Shown piece after piece: positions 1 to 8,875 of a DNA stretch of 25,522 nucleotides. A model generated the notes under the pieces. It made no database searches, was not told the DNA's origin, and was given only the letters and a program-made list of their open reading frames with translations. Position 1 is the first letter of the stretch. Every line of letters starts with the position of its first letter. The position numbers and the translations under genes were made by a program. The stretch is from Branchiostoma floridae (Eukaryota; Chordata; Leptocardii; Amphioxiformes; Branchiostomatidae): positions 657,187-682,708 of the forward strand of contig NW_023365716.1 in NCBI RefSeq assembly GCF_000003815.2, read 5' to 3'.

Positions 1-34
1 CGATAATTATCAACGTTACCTTCACCAGTGCAGG

Positions 35-227
35 TACTGTAAATGGATTTAAGTTCGCGGAGATTTAATTTCGCGGTAGCGGGAAAATGGACTTTTCGCG
101 ATGGAACCATACACTGTAGTCTCTTACTGCCATAGAAAAATGTTTGCGGTAGTTTTAAACTCGCTGTGAAGGATGCCGCAAAAAGCGCGAACAATAAACC
201 ACCGCGAAAGTTTCTGCATTTACAGTA
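35..227. mobile_element. Short MITE-like element with TACTGTAAATG ends
   Basis: The left end reads TACTGTAAATG (35-45) and the right end is its exact reverse complement CATTTACAGTA (217-227). Further inside, both halves carry loosely matching TTCGCGG/TTTCGCGG stretches. The 193-bp length, matching ends, lack of coding and a TA at each boundary fit a non-autonomous DNA transposon with TA target duplication. The family name is not known to me; elements with ACTGTAAATGC ends and TTTCGCGG inside are common in marine invertebrate DNA as far as I remember. Confidence 0.6.
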
Positions 228-757
228 TGCAGAAAAAAGTATTTGATTTGATTATTAATTGATTTTATTTTTATTTTCATTAAGAAATGTTTTAGCCCTT
301 TTGGGCTAATCTTCCAAGGTTCAAAACAATCAACATGACAATACAACATACATTTTAAACAATCAACACCCAATGTATTTACAATAGAGCGAGGTCAAAG
401 GTCTATGTAACAATGTTTGAGATGGCTTGTTTAAAACTGGACACTGTACACAGTGACGTACTGTCAGATGGCAATGAGTACAATTGCTCGGTACAGGAAG
501 GTACGTTTTTCACTGTTTGTTTTAGGTTTGAGTAGTCTGAAGTTGTTGGATACAGAGCCCTTAGACACCATTTCCTCCACCCTCAACATTTATTTCTTGG
601 AACAGCTGCCCTAGTATTCTCTTCCTTCATTTCTGTTCCTTCAAACTTTAAGGTCAGTTAGGGTCATGCCAGGTCGAAAAATCTTATAAAATGTGATATA
701 TAATATGTTGCGAGATGAACTACGTAATGGTTATTTGTCTGCGAATAACCCTCTACA
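228..757 (+). other. Non-coding stretch upstream of the zinc-finger gene
   Basis: I see no convincing coding here. The last bases (CTCTACAG, ending at 758) resemble a splice acceptor just before the probable start codon at 766, so this stretch may be the end of a 5' intron whose leader exon is not identifiable. No clear TATA box or initiator was recognised. Confidence 0.3.
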
Positions 758-765
758 GAACAGCA

Positions 766-2817
766 ATGGAAGATTCCAGCTGTGTACACTCTACTGGAAA
801 ACTGTGTGCTGGACATCCTGGGAAGGAGATGGACCATCCTGGGAAGGAGATGTACCGTACAGAACGCCCTGGGAAGGAGAGTGGCAGCAGGGAGACCCAG
901 ACAACAGACATCGGCCTGCAGCAGGAAACGTGTGATGTGAACTTTCCCCAACCTGACAACCCATCAACCTCACAGGTACAGGAGAGCAGAGGTGATTTGG
1001 GAAGGCATGTGGTTAAAAACACCGTTGAGAAACCCTACATGTGTGGGGAGTGTGGGCACAGAGCACCTGAAATTACTAGCTTACTCCTACATATGAGGAC
1101 CCACACAGGAGAAAAAACGTTTAAATGTGACCAGTGTGACTATTCTGCATCTTTGGAGTCTAATTTGAACAGGCATGTTTCAGAAAAACACAGCAAACCA
1201 ACCTCACAGGGACAGACGAGCATAGGCAATACGGGAGGTACCATATTTCTTGTACCTTGCTCACTTATCCCAGTCCAGGGTATGATCATCCCTGTCCAAG
1301 GTATGAGTGTTGGGCATCCTGGGAAGGAGAGTGAAGGCAATATAGGAAGGAATGTGCTTAAGCACACCGGTGAGAAACCCTACATGTGTGGGGAATGCGG
1401 GTACAGGGCGGCTCAAAAGCATCATTTATCCCGACATATGAGAACCCACACGGGAGAAAAACCATTCAAGTGCGACCAGTGTGACTTTTCTGCGGCACAG
1501 AAATCCACTTTGGACAAACATCTTGCAAAGGTACAGAAAATAGGAAGGCATGTTGTTAAACTCACCAGTGAGAAAGTTTTCATGTGTGAGAAGTGTAAAT
1601 ACAAGACATCTAAAGAAAAACGCTTTTTCAAGCACATGAAAATCCACACAGCCAAACCATTTAAGTGCAACCAGTGTGACTTTTCTGCTGCTCAGAAATC
1701 CATTTTGGACAAACATCTAGTGAAACACACCGGTGAGAAACCCTTCATGTGTGGGGAGTGTGGGTACAGAGCGGCTCAAAAGTCTGACTTATCCAAACAT
1801 ATGCGAATCCACACAGGAAATAAACCGTACAAGTGTGGTCAGTGTGATTATTCTACTACACGGAAAGGCCACTTGGACCAACATCTAATGAAACACACCG
1901 GTGAGAAACCCTACATGTGTGGGGAGTGTGGGTACAGGACAGCTAAAAAGTGTAACTTATCCCTACATATGAGAACCCACACCGGAGACAAACCCTACAA
2001 GTGTGACCAGTGCGACTTTTCTGCCATACGGAAATCCACTTTGGACCAACATCTAGTAAAACACACCGGTGACAAACCCTACATGTGTGATGAGTGCGGG
2101 TACAGGACAGTTAAAAAATCCCGCTTATCCCTACACATGAGAACCCACACAGGTGAGAAACCCTACAAGTGTGACCAGTGTGACTATTCTGCTTCACAGA
2201 AAAGCAATTTAGACAACCATATAGCAGCAAAACACACTGGTGAGAAACCGTACATGTGTGGGGAGTGTGGGTACGGGACAACTTACAGCTCAACCTTCTC
2301 CAGCCATATGAGAACCCACACAGGAGAAAAACCCTTCAAGTGTGACCAGTGTGACTATTCTGCAGCACAGAAATGTTATCTAGACCAACATAAAACAAAA
2401 CACACCGGGGAGTATCCTTACATGTGTGGGGAGTGTGAGTACAGGACGGTACACAAGTCCCACTTATCCCGACACATGAGAACCCACACAGGAGAAAAAC
2501 CTTTTAAGTGTGATCAGTGCGACTATTCTGCGATTTCAAAATCTTATTTGAACAGGCATATATCAAGACAGCACAGTGATGAGAAACCCTACATGTGTGG
2601 GGAGTGCGGGTACAGGACAGCTCAAAAATCCCACTTAGCCAGACACATGAGGACCCACACAGGTGAAAAACCCTACAAGTGTGACCAGTGTGACTATTCT
2701 GCTGCAGAGAAATCCGCTTTGACCAGGCACCTTGCCAAACACAGTGATGAGAATCACACACGTGTGGGGAGTGTGGATTCAAGACGGATAGCAAATCTCA
2801 CTTATCCCGACACATGA
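766..2817 (+). CDS. C2H2 zinc-finger protein, 18 intact fingers, C-terminus altered by a frameshift
   Basis: Probable nuclear DNA-binding protein of the poly-C2H2 class. The frame is open from 715, but the ATG at 766 (MEDSSCVHSTGKLC) is the better start because this N-terminus matches the style of amphioxus zinc-finger proteins I remember, and a splice-acceptor-like CTCTACAG lies just upstream. The first ~100 residues hold short HPGKE/RPGKE repeats and no finger. Two fingers follow, then a finger-free linker with a doubled IPVQGM, then sixteen more fingers. All are C-x2-C-x12-H-x3-5-H, and they alternate between a CGECGYR type and a CDQCDYS type joined by HTGEKPY linkers. Finger 4 has an expanded linker (about 1530-1575). 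After KHSDEN (about 2752) one base is missing relative to the minus-strand copy, so the last ~20 residues (to PDT) are out of frame and finger 19 is lost. Targets are unknown; no KRAB, SCAN or BTB domain is visible. Confidence 0.85.
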   Translation: MEDSSCVHSTGKLCAGHPGKEMDHPGKEMYRTERPGKESGSRETQTTDIGLQQETCDVNFPQPDNPSTSQVQESRGDLGRHVVKNTVEKPYMCGECGHRAPEITSLLLHMRTHTGEKTFKCDQCDYSASLESNLNRHVSEKHSKPTSQGQTSIGNTGGTIFLVPCSLIPVQGMIIPVQGMSVGHPGKESEGNIGRNVLKHTGEKPYMCGECGYRAAQKHHLSRHMRTHTGEKPFKCDQCDFSAAQKSTLDKHLAKVQKIGRHVVKLTSEKVFMCEKCKYKTSKEKRFFKHMKIHTAKPFKCNQCDFSAAQKSILDKHLVKHTGEKPFMCGECGYRAAQKSDLSKHMRIHTGNKPYKCGQCDYSTTRKGHLDQHLMKHTGEKPYMCGECGYRTAKKCNLSLHMRTHTGDKPYKCDQCDFSAIRKSTLDQHLVKHTGDKPYMCDECGYRTVKKSRLSLHMRTHTGEKPYKCDQCDYSASQKSNLDNHIAAKHTGEKPYMCGECGYGTTYSSTFSSHMRTHTGEKPFKCDQCDYSAAQKCYLDQHKTKHTGEYPYMCGECEYRTVHKSHLSRHMRTHTGEKPFKCDQCDYSAISKSYLNRHISRQHSDEKPYMCGECGYRTAQKSHLARHMRTHTGEKPYKCDQCDYSAAEKSALTRHLAKHSDENHTRVGSVDSRRIANLTYPDT

Positions 2818-3236
2818 GAACTCATACCGGGGAAAACCCTACAAGTGTGACCAGTGTGACTATTCTGCAGCACAGAAATCCAGTTTGGACGAACATAAAA
2901 GAAAACACACTGGTGAAAAACTCCTCAAGTGTGGGGAGTGCGGGTTCAGGACGGGTAGAAAGTCTGACTTATTCCGACACATGAGAACCCACACCGGGGA
3001 AAAACCCTACAAGTGCGACCAGTGTGACTATGCTGCTGCACAGAAAACACGTTTAAACCAGCATCATCTCGCTAAACACACTGGAGAAAGACCACCAGTG
3101 TGACTATTCTGCTGCTGGCAAATCCACCTTGGACATGCATCTAAGAAAGCCCGTTTGTAAGAGACCCCACATGTGCGGGGAATGCGGGATTAGGACAACT
3201 CGGAAATCTATCATGTCTGAACATATGACAATTTAG
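2755..3236 (+). pseudogene. Detached, frameshifted zinc-finger tail
   Basis: This is the rest of the plus-strand finger array in other frames. Compared with the minus-strand paralogue there is a one-base loss near 2756 and a second near 2833, where GGGGAAAACCC is one base short of what the linker needs. From about 2838 the frame again reads good fingers (CDQCDYS, CGECGFR, CDQCDYA) to HTGERPPV and a TGA at 3101-3103; a late ATG at 2885 opens the last part. Past that stop a third frame still reads CDYSAAGKS and CGECGIRTT before a TAG at 3234-3236, a more ancient relic also present in the other copy. The tail is probably untranslated unless the two base losses are sequence errors or are spliced out. 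Confidence 0.75.
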
Positions 3237-3437
3237 CCATTGAGTATGTAACCTGCACTGTAAATCAGTTTCAGTACTTAGGCAAAAAGTACTCATTTTG
3301 TTTGTGTTAAAATCGACAGTATAGTATTTTTTTCGAATCACTATAATTTAAATACGATGCATATAGTATAAACATGTTCCTGATCTTTAACTAAAAAATG
3401 GGTAATTTAACGTTTATTACAATTCATCCTGAATAAA
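3237..3437 (+). other. 3' UTR-like region with AATAAA signal
   Basis: The sequence from 3237 to about 3372 is clearly similar, on the opposite strand, to 6420-6288, so the paralogues share their 3' flank. An AATAAA at 3432-3437 is a candidate polyadenylation signal for the plus-strand gene, lying just outside the shared part. Confidence 0.5.
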
Positions 3438-4085
3438 CTAACATTGGCAACAGGTTATACACCGTGTTGTGTACATGAACAGGGTATTTTGAACACGTGT
3501 TGTCAGTAGGTCTAATATTGGTGATCATAGATTCACTCACACTGTCAGGATAGTCCTTAACAGTTTTAGGCATCAGTTTAAGTCAATTGTTTTACTTTGT
3601 TTTGTTCAAAAGAACCTAACTTTTGCAACAATGACAATATTGTTACAGTATATGTGGTCTGTTATTCCAAGGATGTTATTATTATTGATCTTAGGCCTAT
3701 GAAGAAAAACGCTTGTTTCCTTTTTCATTCCTGAATTTTTTTTCTTGTATTTTATTTTAACTTTAAGTTAAATTTTAAGGCTGGCCAAAGCTCTAGTGAA
3801 ACATATTACAATACAGTGAACAAAGTAAAATAAAATGCATGAGGACACGAATTGTCTTTCAATGTCCAACTTGTATGTTGTGCATAATAAATTTCGATAC
3901 ATTTATCCTTATTTAGATAGGACAAGTAGTGTTTTTACTTCAGTAGGAAGCAGGCTGAATAAAAATTCTAACAGTAAGCTACAAAATATATGTGACCCCA
4001 CTGCTTATCCCCAAAAAATCTAGGGCTGGTAGGTATTTCTGGGGTAGGTGGGGAAACAGGATACACAACATTTTTTTACTAGGCC
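3438..4085. other. Non-coding spacer
   Basis: AT-rich DNA with short spurious open frames only. I see no domain, RNA gene or clear repeat. Confidence 0.4.
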
Positions 4086-4449
4086 TTAGGCCATACCAAT
4101 TTAATTTCTTGGTTCACGGATTTTTTCATAAAAAATATGGAGCGAGAGGGCGAAATGAAAATAAAAATTGTAAAATGGTTGTGGTAAAGGTAACGGCTAA
4201 TCCAAAACATAAAGAAAAAAGCTTTCAGCTTGAAAAAAGTACAAAAACACCATTACTGTACAGTAACAGCACCTGTTCGTTGAAAATTACAAAATTAGTG
4301 TCAGTTTTTATGTTTGCTACACCAGAAAGTTTTTGAATGGTTTCATTAATGGTGAAAATTTGCTGAGTGGTAATTTTCATTTTTTTTTTTTTCAAAAAAA
4401 TAGGAGCGAGCGAATCCGTGAACCAAGAAATTAAATTGGTGTGGCCTTA
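4086..4449. mobile_element. MITE-like element with 37-bp terminal inverted repeats
   Basis: The left arm 4086-4122 and right arm 4413-4449 are inverted copies, differing at about two positions, sharing ACCAATTTAATTTCTTGG and GTTCACGGATT. The 290-bp interior has no coding capacity. A GGAGCGAG motif just inside each end suggests further structure. This is a non-autonomous DNA transposon by form; superfamily and target duplication are unclear. Confidence 0.75.
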
Positions 4450-4794
4450 TACTTGGATATTTAGCTTGTACGTATACCGGATCTGATACCTGAGAACCTG
4501 GTGTGCATGAAAAAGTCTTTCAAAATAAAATTATTATAAGCAGAGCCATCGTATGCATTTTTGTTGTCCATATGAATATCCCTCCCTAATAGCAGAATTC
4601 AACCAATTTGGCCTAGTAATTAACACCATCAGAGAAAGAATTATTCCTTCAGGTTATTTCAATATTTTAGGACAAGTACCAAGAAATGGCCGGCAAAACA
4701 ACAATGATAATTACATGAAGCCTTTCCTTTGCCCAAATAGCGATGAAATATGGTTTTTCTGAATCAAAACGCTTAATCCTCACTTTTATTAACC
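4450..4794. other. Non-coding spacer
   Basis: Nothing supported here: short open frames lack recognisable motifs, and no palindromic ends were seen. Confidence 0.35.
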
Positions 4795-5102
4795 GGAACT
4801 GTGGTGTGAGACCGCCCGGGGTCAGCTACTGCAGTGAGATACCACATTTGTTGGAACTGCGATGTGAGACACCAGAGGTCAGCGGCAGGTCACAACAACA
4901 ACAGGTCGCTCTACTGATCAGTACAGCACCTATCGATATAAACCCGCGCGGCAACCCAATGTTCGCCCGAGGAACCCTCTCACAGTGTTTAAATGGTGTA
5001 GAACTTTGTTCTTTATTTTCGCTCTTTATTTATTCGCGTATATTACTTGAATTAATATAACAATGGCCTGATGCTGACCCTCACGGTCTCCCACCGCAGT
5101 TC
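4795..5102. repeat. Three-copy ~31-bp repeat, two direct and one inverted
   Basis: GGAACTGTGGTGTGAGAC... through GGTCAGC at 4795-4826 recurs in direct orientation at 4853-4883 and in reverse complement at 5073-5102. Copies agree at roughly 25 of 31 positions. The first and third copies therefore form a terminal-inverted-repeat-like frame of about 308 bp, with the second copy inside. The enclosed DNA contains the first TATA module (4921-4992). Confidence 0.65.
4921..4992 (+). promoter_or_regulatory. TATA-bearing repeat module, copy 1
   Basis: A ~72-bp module begins GTACAGCACCTATCGATATA, has TATAAA at 4937-4942, a CAATGTTCGC segment and a CCTCTCACAGTGTTTAAA end. It is repeated at 5108-5180 with about 80% identity. 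A core-promoter role is inferred only from the conserved TATAAA; no gene starts in good context after it, so it may simply be part of a mobile repeat. Confidence 0.35.
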
Positions 5103-5107
5103 GCGTC

Positions 5108-5180
5108 GTACAGCACCTATCGATATAAACCCTTGTGGTTCCCCAATGTTTTCGCGAGGGAGCCTCTCGACGTGTTTAAA
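5108..5180 (+). promoter_or_regulatory. TATA-bearing repeat module, copy 2
   Basis: Second copy of the module at 4921-4992, same orientation, 187 bp later. The first 25 bases are identical in both, including TATAAA at 5124-5129; divergence is concentrated in the GC-rich middle. It begins just outside the inverted third copy of the 31-bp repeat. Confidence 0.35.
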
Positions 5181-5316
5181 ACTTGGGAGTAATGTGTGCG
5201 CGTTATATTTCTATAGCGTTAATAAGTTGCTTTCCTCCGGTCATATTGAATTACGTTTTATTTTCAAAACGATTCCCTAAGGCTAATGGCATGCACTAGA
5301 AGAAGACGATTAATTA

Positions 5317-6064
5317 TGCACTCTCACTACACTTGCGTCAAGCTTGCATCACTGCGGGGTTCGAAATCTTTTAGAGATTAAGAACGAATTTTCTTCCTTT
5401 GTGTATTTAGTCGCCTTCTAAGTCATACTTTTCTTTATTAGACCACAGCACGTAAATTTTATGGATGACATCCTTTGCAGAATACAAAAATAGTGCGATA
5501 GGGCGAAAAAAAACAAGATGGGTGAAAAAAAAACAAGATGGCTACATTTTCAAAAATAGGCACCATTAAGTTGTGATCAATGTTGTAACAAGAATGAAAG
5601 GGACAAAACACAGTATCAAAGCCAACAAGGCATTCATTCATGTACTGGTGTGGTAAAAGTGACACCAGTGTGGTAGACTGGCATCGCCAACAAATTTGGT
5701 AACCACACTCATGGCTTCCATATTGGTGTCACTTTTACAACTATCCAGTAAGTTTCATTTCTTCAACTTCAGTCCTGGGTACCTCGCAAGTGTCACTTCT
5801 ACAAGTACAATTATTAGGCTACAACACATCTGCTCATTTTGGTACTTTATCGTCATATTGACCATCCCTGCAGAAGAAAAAAATTCGTTTTTTTTTCTGA
5901 AATCAGGCGAAAATTAATGCGCGCGCTGATGTCATCCATGAAATTTACTTGCTGTGGCCTTACGCAATATCTAATCTATAAAAAATAGAAGAACAAACAA
6001 AACAGCGACGCAGTAAACGAACCCCACAGTAACGCAAGCTTGACTCAAGTGCAGTGAGAGTGTA
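5317..6064. mobile_element. 748-bp non-coding element with nested inverted repeats
   Basis: The outer arms 5317-5363 and 6018-6064 match in inverted orientation at about 41 of 47 positions, sharing CACTCTCACT, GTCAAGCTTGC and GGGGTTCG. A second pair, 5443-5472 and 5928-5957, matches at about 28 of 30 (GTAAATTT, ATGGATGACATC). Together they imply long imperfect terminal inverted repeats of roughly 140-155 bp. At the centre GTAAAAGTGACACCA (5653-5667) is matched exactly in reverse complement at 5724-5738. No transposase-like coding is present. The form fits a large foldback or MITE-type element. Confidence 0.75.
5653..5738. repeat. Central palindrome of the 748-bp element
   Basis: A perfect 15-bp inverted repeat (5653-5667 and 5724-5738) encloses a smaller hairpin, AGTGTGGT near 5668 with ACCACACT near 5701-5708. 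It sits almost exactly at the middle of the 5317-6064 element, as expected if the whole element is a decayed foldback. Confidence 0.6.
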
Positions 6065-6249
6065 CCTTAAGAGTAGAACATAGTGAAAACGAAAACATAA
6101 CACTAGTGTCTAATCAACTATATGATACAATATGATAAAATGCAAAATTGTCGATTTTCTGGAGGGAAAGCAAGCCATTAACGATATTATCATATAGCCA
6201 TTATCACACATCAAAACATCACACCATTGAAGAAACCCAAGATGGCTGC

Positions 6250-6255
6250 TTTATT
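6250..6255 (-). promoter_or_regulatory. Candidate polyadenylation signal for the minus-strand zinc-finger copy
   Basis: TTTATT on the plus strand is AATAAA on the minus strand, about 320 bases past the stop at 6577 and just outside the 3' region shared with the other paralogue. Confidence 0.35.
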
Positions 6256-6420
6256 CTCTTTGAGGGCTATTCCATGTGTAAAGTGTACTATACTATATAC
6301 ATATTATCTAAATTACAGTGATTCAAAACAAATAAACAAGTGATTGCAACACAAATAAAATGAGTCATTTTTTGCCTAAGTACGGAAACTGATTTACAGT
6401 GCAAGTTACATACTCAATGG

Positions 6421-6576
6421 CTAAATTCACATATGTTCAGACATGATAGATTTCCGAGTTGTCCTAAATATGCATTCCCCGCACATGTGGGGTTTCTCAC
6501 AAATGGGCTTTCTTATACACGTGTAATTAGATGCATGTCCAAAGTGGATTCGTCAACAGCAGAATAGTCCTATTCG
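6421..6576 (-). pseudogene. Relic zinc-finger tail downstream of the stop
   Basis: After HTGERPPV and its TGA, the minus strand still carries finger-like remains, including a PHMCGECxxRTTRKSIMSEHM-type segment (about 6425-6495) in a different frame. The same relic is at 3104-3236. Both copies use the same premature stop, so the truncation pre-dates the duplication. Confidence 0.65.
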
Positions 6577-7808
6577 TCACACTGGTGGTCTTTCTCCAGT
6601 GTGTTTAGCTAGACGATGCTGGTTTAAATGTGTTTTCTGTGCAGCAGCATAGTCACAATGGTCACACTGGTAGGGTCTTTCCCCTGTGTGAGTTCTCATA
6701 TGTCGGGATAAGTCACAATTTCTACCCGCCCTGAACCCACACTCCCCGCACACGAAGAGTTTTTCACCGGTGTGTTTTCTTTTATGTCCGTCCAAACCGG
6801 ATTTCTGTGCTGCAGAATAGTCGCACTGGTCACACTTGTAGGGTTTTTCCCTTGTATGAGTTCTCATGTGTCGGGATAAGTGAGAGTTGCTATCCGTCTT
6901 GAATCCACACTCCCCACACGTGAAGGGATTCTCATCACTGTGCTTGAAAAGGTGCCTGGTCAAAGCGGATTTCTCTGCAGCAGCATACTCACACTGGTCA
7001 CACTTGTAGGGTTTCTCTCCCGTATGGGTTCTCATATGTATAGCTAAGCGGGATTTTTTAGCAGTCCTGTACCCACATTCCCCACACATGTAGGGTTTCT
7101 CACCGGTGTGTCGTGCTATATGCTCATTTAAATGACTTTTCAGTGCTGCGGAATAGTCACACTGATCACACTTGAAGGGTTTCTCACCTGTGTGGGTTCT
7201 CATGTGTCTGGCTAAGCGGGATTTTTTAGCTGTCCTGTATCCACATTCACCACACATGAAGGGTTTCTCACCACTGTGTATTTGTAGATGTTCATCCAAA
7301 GAAGACTTCCGTGCAGCTGAATAGTCACAATGATCACACTTGTACGGTCTTTCTCCTGTGTGTTTTGTCATATGTTGGGATAACTTGTCTTTACGAGCTG
7401 CCCTGTACCCACACTCCCCGCACATGTAGGGTTTGTCACCATTGTGCTGTCTTGATACATGCCTTTTCAAATAAGATTTTAAAATCGTAGAATAGTCGCA
7501 CTGATCACATTTGAAAGGTTTTTCTCCTGTGTGGGTTCTCATGTGATCGGAAAAATGGGACTTACGCAAAGTCCTGTACTCACACTCCCCACACATGTAA
7601 GGATACTCACCGGTGTGTTTTGTTTTATGTTGCTCTAGACTAGATTTCCGTGCTGCAGAATAGTCGCACTGGTCACACTTGAAGGGTTTTTCTCCGGTGT
7701 GGGTTCTCATGTGGCTAGAGAAGGTTGAGCTGTAAGTTGTGCTGTACCCGCACTCCCCACATATGTAGGTTTTCTCTCCAGTGTGTTTTGTTGCTATATG
7801 CTGGTCTA
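6577..7808 (-). CDS. C2H2 zinc-finger protein copy, 14 fingers, 5'-truncated
   Basis: Poly-C2H2 DNA-binding array, paralogue of the plus-strand gene at 766-2817. The first in-frame ATG is at 7710, in the middle of a finger (SSHMRTH), but the finger frame is open back to 7809, so a real product would need an upstream exon or is truncated. Fingers alternate CGECGYR and CDQCDYS types with TGEKPY linkers, and the array ends HTGERPPV. It keeps in frame the four final fingers that the plus copy has lost by frameshift. The array has four extra fingers after the segment CDQCDYSTILKSYLKRH. There is no N-terminal leader with HPGKE repeats, and the upstream similarity stops abruptly at about 7808, where an interspersed repeat begins. 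An AG directly at that border (TTGAGTAG) could act as a splice acceptor but has a poor pyrimidine tract. A 5'-truncated duplicate is the simpler reading. Confidence 0.75.
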
Positions 7809-7830
7809 CTCAATGCGTCTAAGACACGCT
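7807..7830 (-). repeat. Interspersed repeat fragment at the truncation border
   Basis: On the minus strand this is an exact 24-bp match, beginning AGCGTGTCTTAGACGCATTG, to plus-strand 20857-20880. It abuts the point where the truncated zinc-finger copy loses similarity to its partner, which suggests the duplication end or an insertion used this repeat. Confidence 0.6.
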
Positions 7831-8040
7831 TTCCAGGTCCCACCAGGGCACTCATTTTAATATTATAATGACATTTAAATGAGCTGAGGTGCGAGTGGAA
7901 GGTTGCAATTATGCAGTAGGTGAGGCGATAATGACTGCAAGTTTCCCGCCCATCTGCCCCTCCCGCTATTTGCATTTGTTTGCGCTGATTTCACACCATG
8001 TGAGCCGTCCCCCACTGGGTGTCTCCATTTGGAACAGTCC
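7831..8040. other. Intergenic region, possible promoter area
   Basis: No gene is supported. It lies between the truncated zinc-finger copy and the YY1-like start site, so it could contain a promoter, but no TATA box was recognised. Confidence 0.3.
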
Positions 8041-8049
8041 ATCCAAACA

Positions 8050-8059
8050 AAGATGGCGG
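8050..8059 (+). promoter_or_regulatory. YY1-like initiator motif AAGATGGCGG
   Basis: ACAAAGATGGCGGGC matches the YY1 consensus found near transcription starts of many metazoan genes. It is followed 40 bases later by a strong splice donor (GAG|GTGAGT, exon end 8098), the usual layout of a short first exon. The ATG inside the motif opens only MAGS before a stop. Confidence 0.45.
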
Positions 8060-8507
8060 GCAGTTGATAAAGTCACAGAAGCTAGAAGCAAAGTTGAGGT
8101 GAGTCGGTTTTATGTCTTTTCAGTAGTCACCAGGAATTTTCTCTGCATTTTACAGCATTGGTTTTTAATACTTGTAATGATTAGAAGGACAAAAACAGGA
8201 GATTACCAAGCTTTGCCACCCAATCAACTTTACTAACAATGAACTCATGGTGTTGACATAACAAAGGACAGTAGGACCTGGCCATTCATAGTCTCCCTGG
8301 TGTGAACAAGGCGAGAATGCAGGGTTAAACCCTGCAAAATACTTTCAGATGGATAGAAATAACTGAATGGTTATTGCCGTTTTCCTCAAAATCGTGTTCA
8401 TGTGCCGTAAAGTGAAGTGGTAACTCTTTGTGGGCTCTATCACCCCCCTCCCCACCCTTTCCCATAATATTCTACTCGATCCTTTCGTACACCATGCCTC
8501 GGCCTTA

Positions 8508-8732
8508 TTATAATACTCTCCAAGCAGAGGTTAGGCTCCAGCTGTTTCTTAACGTTTTTAGTCGTTTTTATCGGGCTTTCTATTTTTTCATTTTTGTTGT
8601 TGTGTCCGGCCTAAAAGCCTGTTAGGTTTTGACACAGCAAGATATAAAAAAAATAGAAAGCCCAATAAAAACGACTAAAAAAACGTTAAAAAAACAGCCG
8701 GATCCTAACCTCTGCTTGGAGAGTAATTATAA
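8508..8732. mobile_element. Palindromic MITE with ~80-bp terminal inverted repeats
   Basis: The two halves are inverted copies: TTATAATACTCTCCAAGC... from 8508 matches the reverse complement of the stretch ending at 8732, continuing through AGAGGTTAGG, TTAACGTTTTTAGTCG and GGGCTTTCTATTTTTT. Only about 50 bp of loop remain unpaired (about 8592-8645). There is no coding. The ends carry CTCTCCAAGCAGAGG, itself nearly palindromic and close to the end of the 19433-19588 element, so both probably belong to one family. Confidence 0.8.
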
Positions 8733-8875
8733 AGTTATAGTGAGTTGACATGCGATGCCAAAATGACAATTTTTTGTTTCTTTGCAGATGGGAAAGTTAA
8801 CATCACCTTTCATTAGGTGTCAATATTGCGACCACACAAACATCATCTTTCTTTTCTTTGCCAATTCATGACAAG

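Larger units (their letters stand above)
6288..7808 (-). repeat. Arm of an inverted duplication (partner about 2212-3372)
   Basis: Read on the minus strand, this arm follows the plus-strand zinc-finger gene from its finger 12 end (TAGACAACCATATAGC near 2212) through the last fingers, the shared HTGERPPV stop, the dead tail fingers and the 3' UTR to about 3372. The arms are tail to tail with about 2.9 kb between them. The minus-strand arm has roughly four more fingers than the plus-strand arm. Confidence 0.75.

Noticed and set aside
664-951. Minus-strand open frames opposite the start of the zinc-finger gene
   Set aside because: They are mirror frames of the HPGKE-coding region with no domain of their own.
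5340-5370. tRNA-like T-loop GGGGTTCGAAATC
   Set aside because: No matching acceptor stem, D arm or anticodon arm around it; it lies in the terminal inverted repeat of a mobile element.
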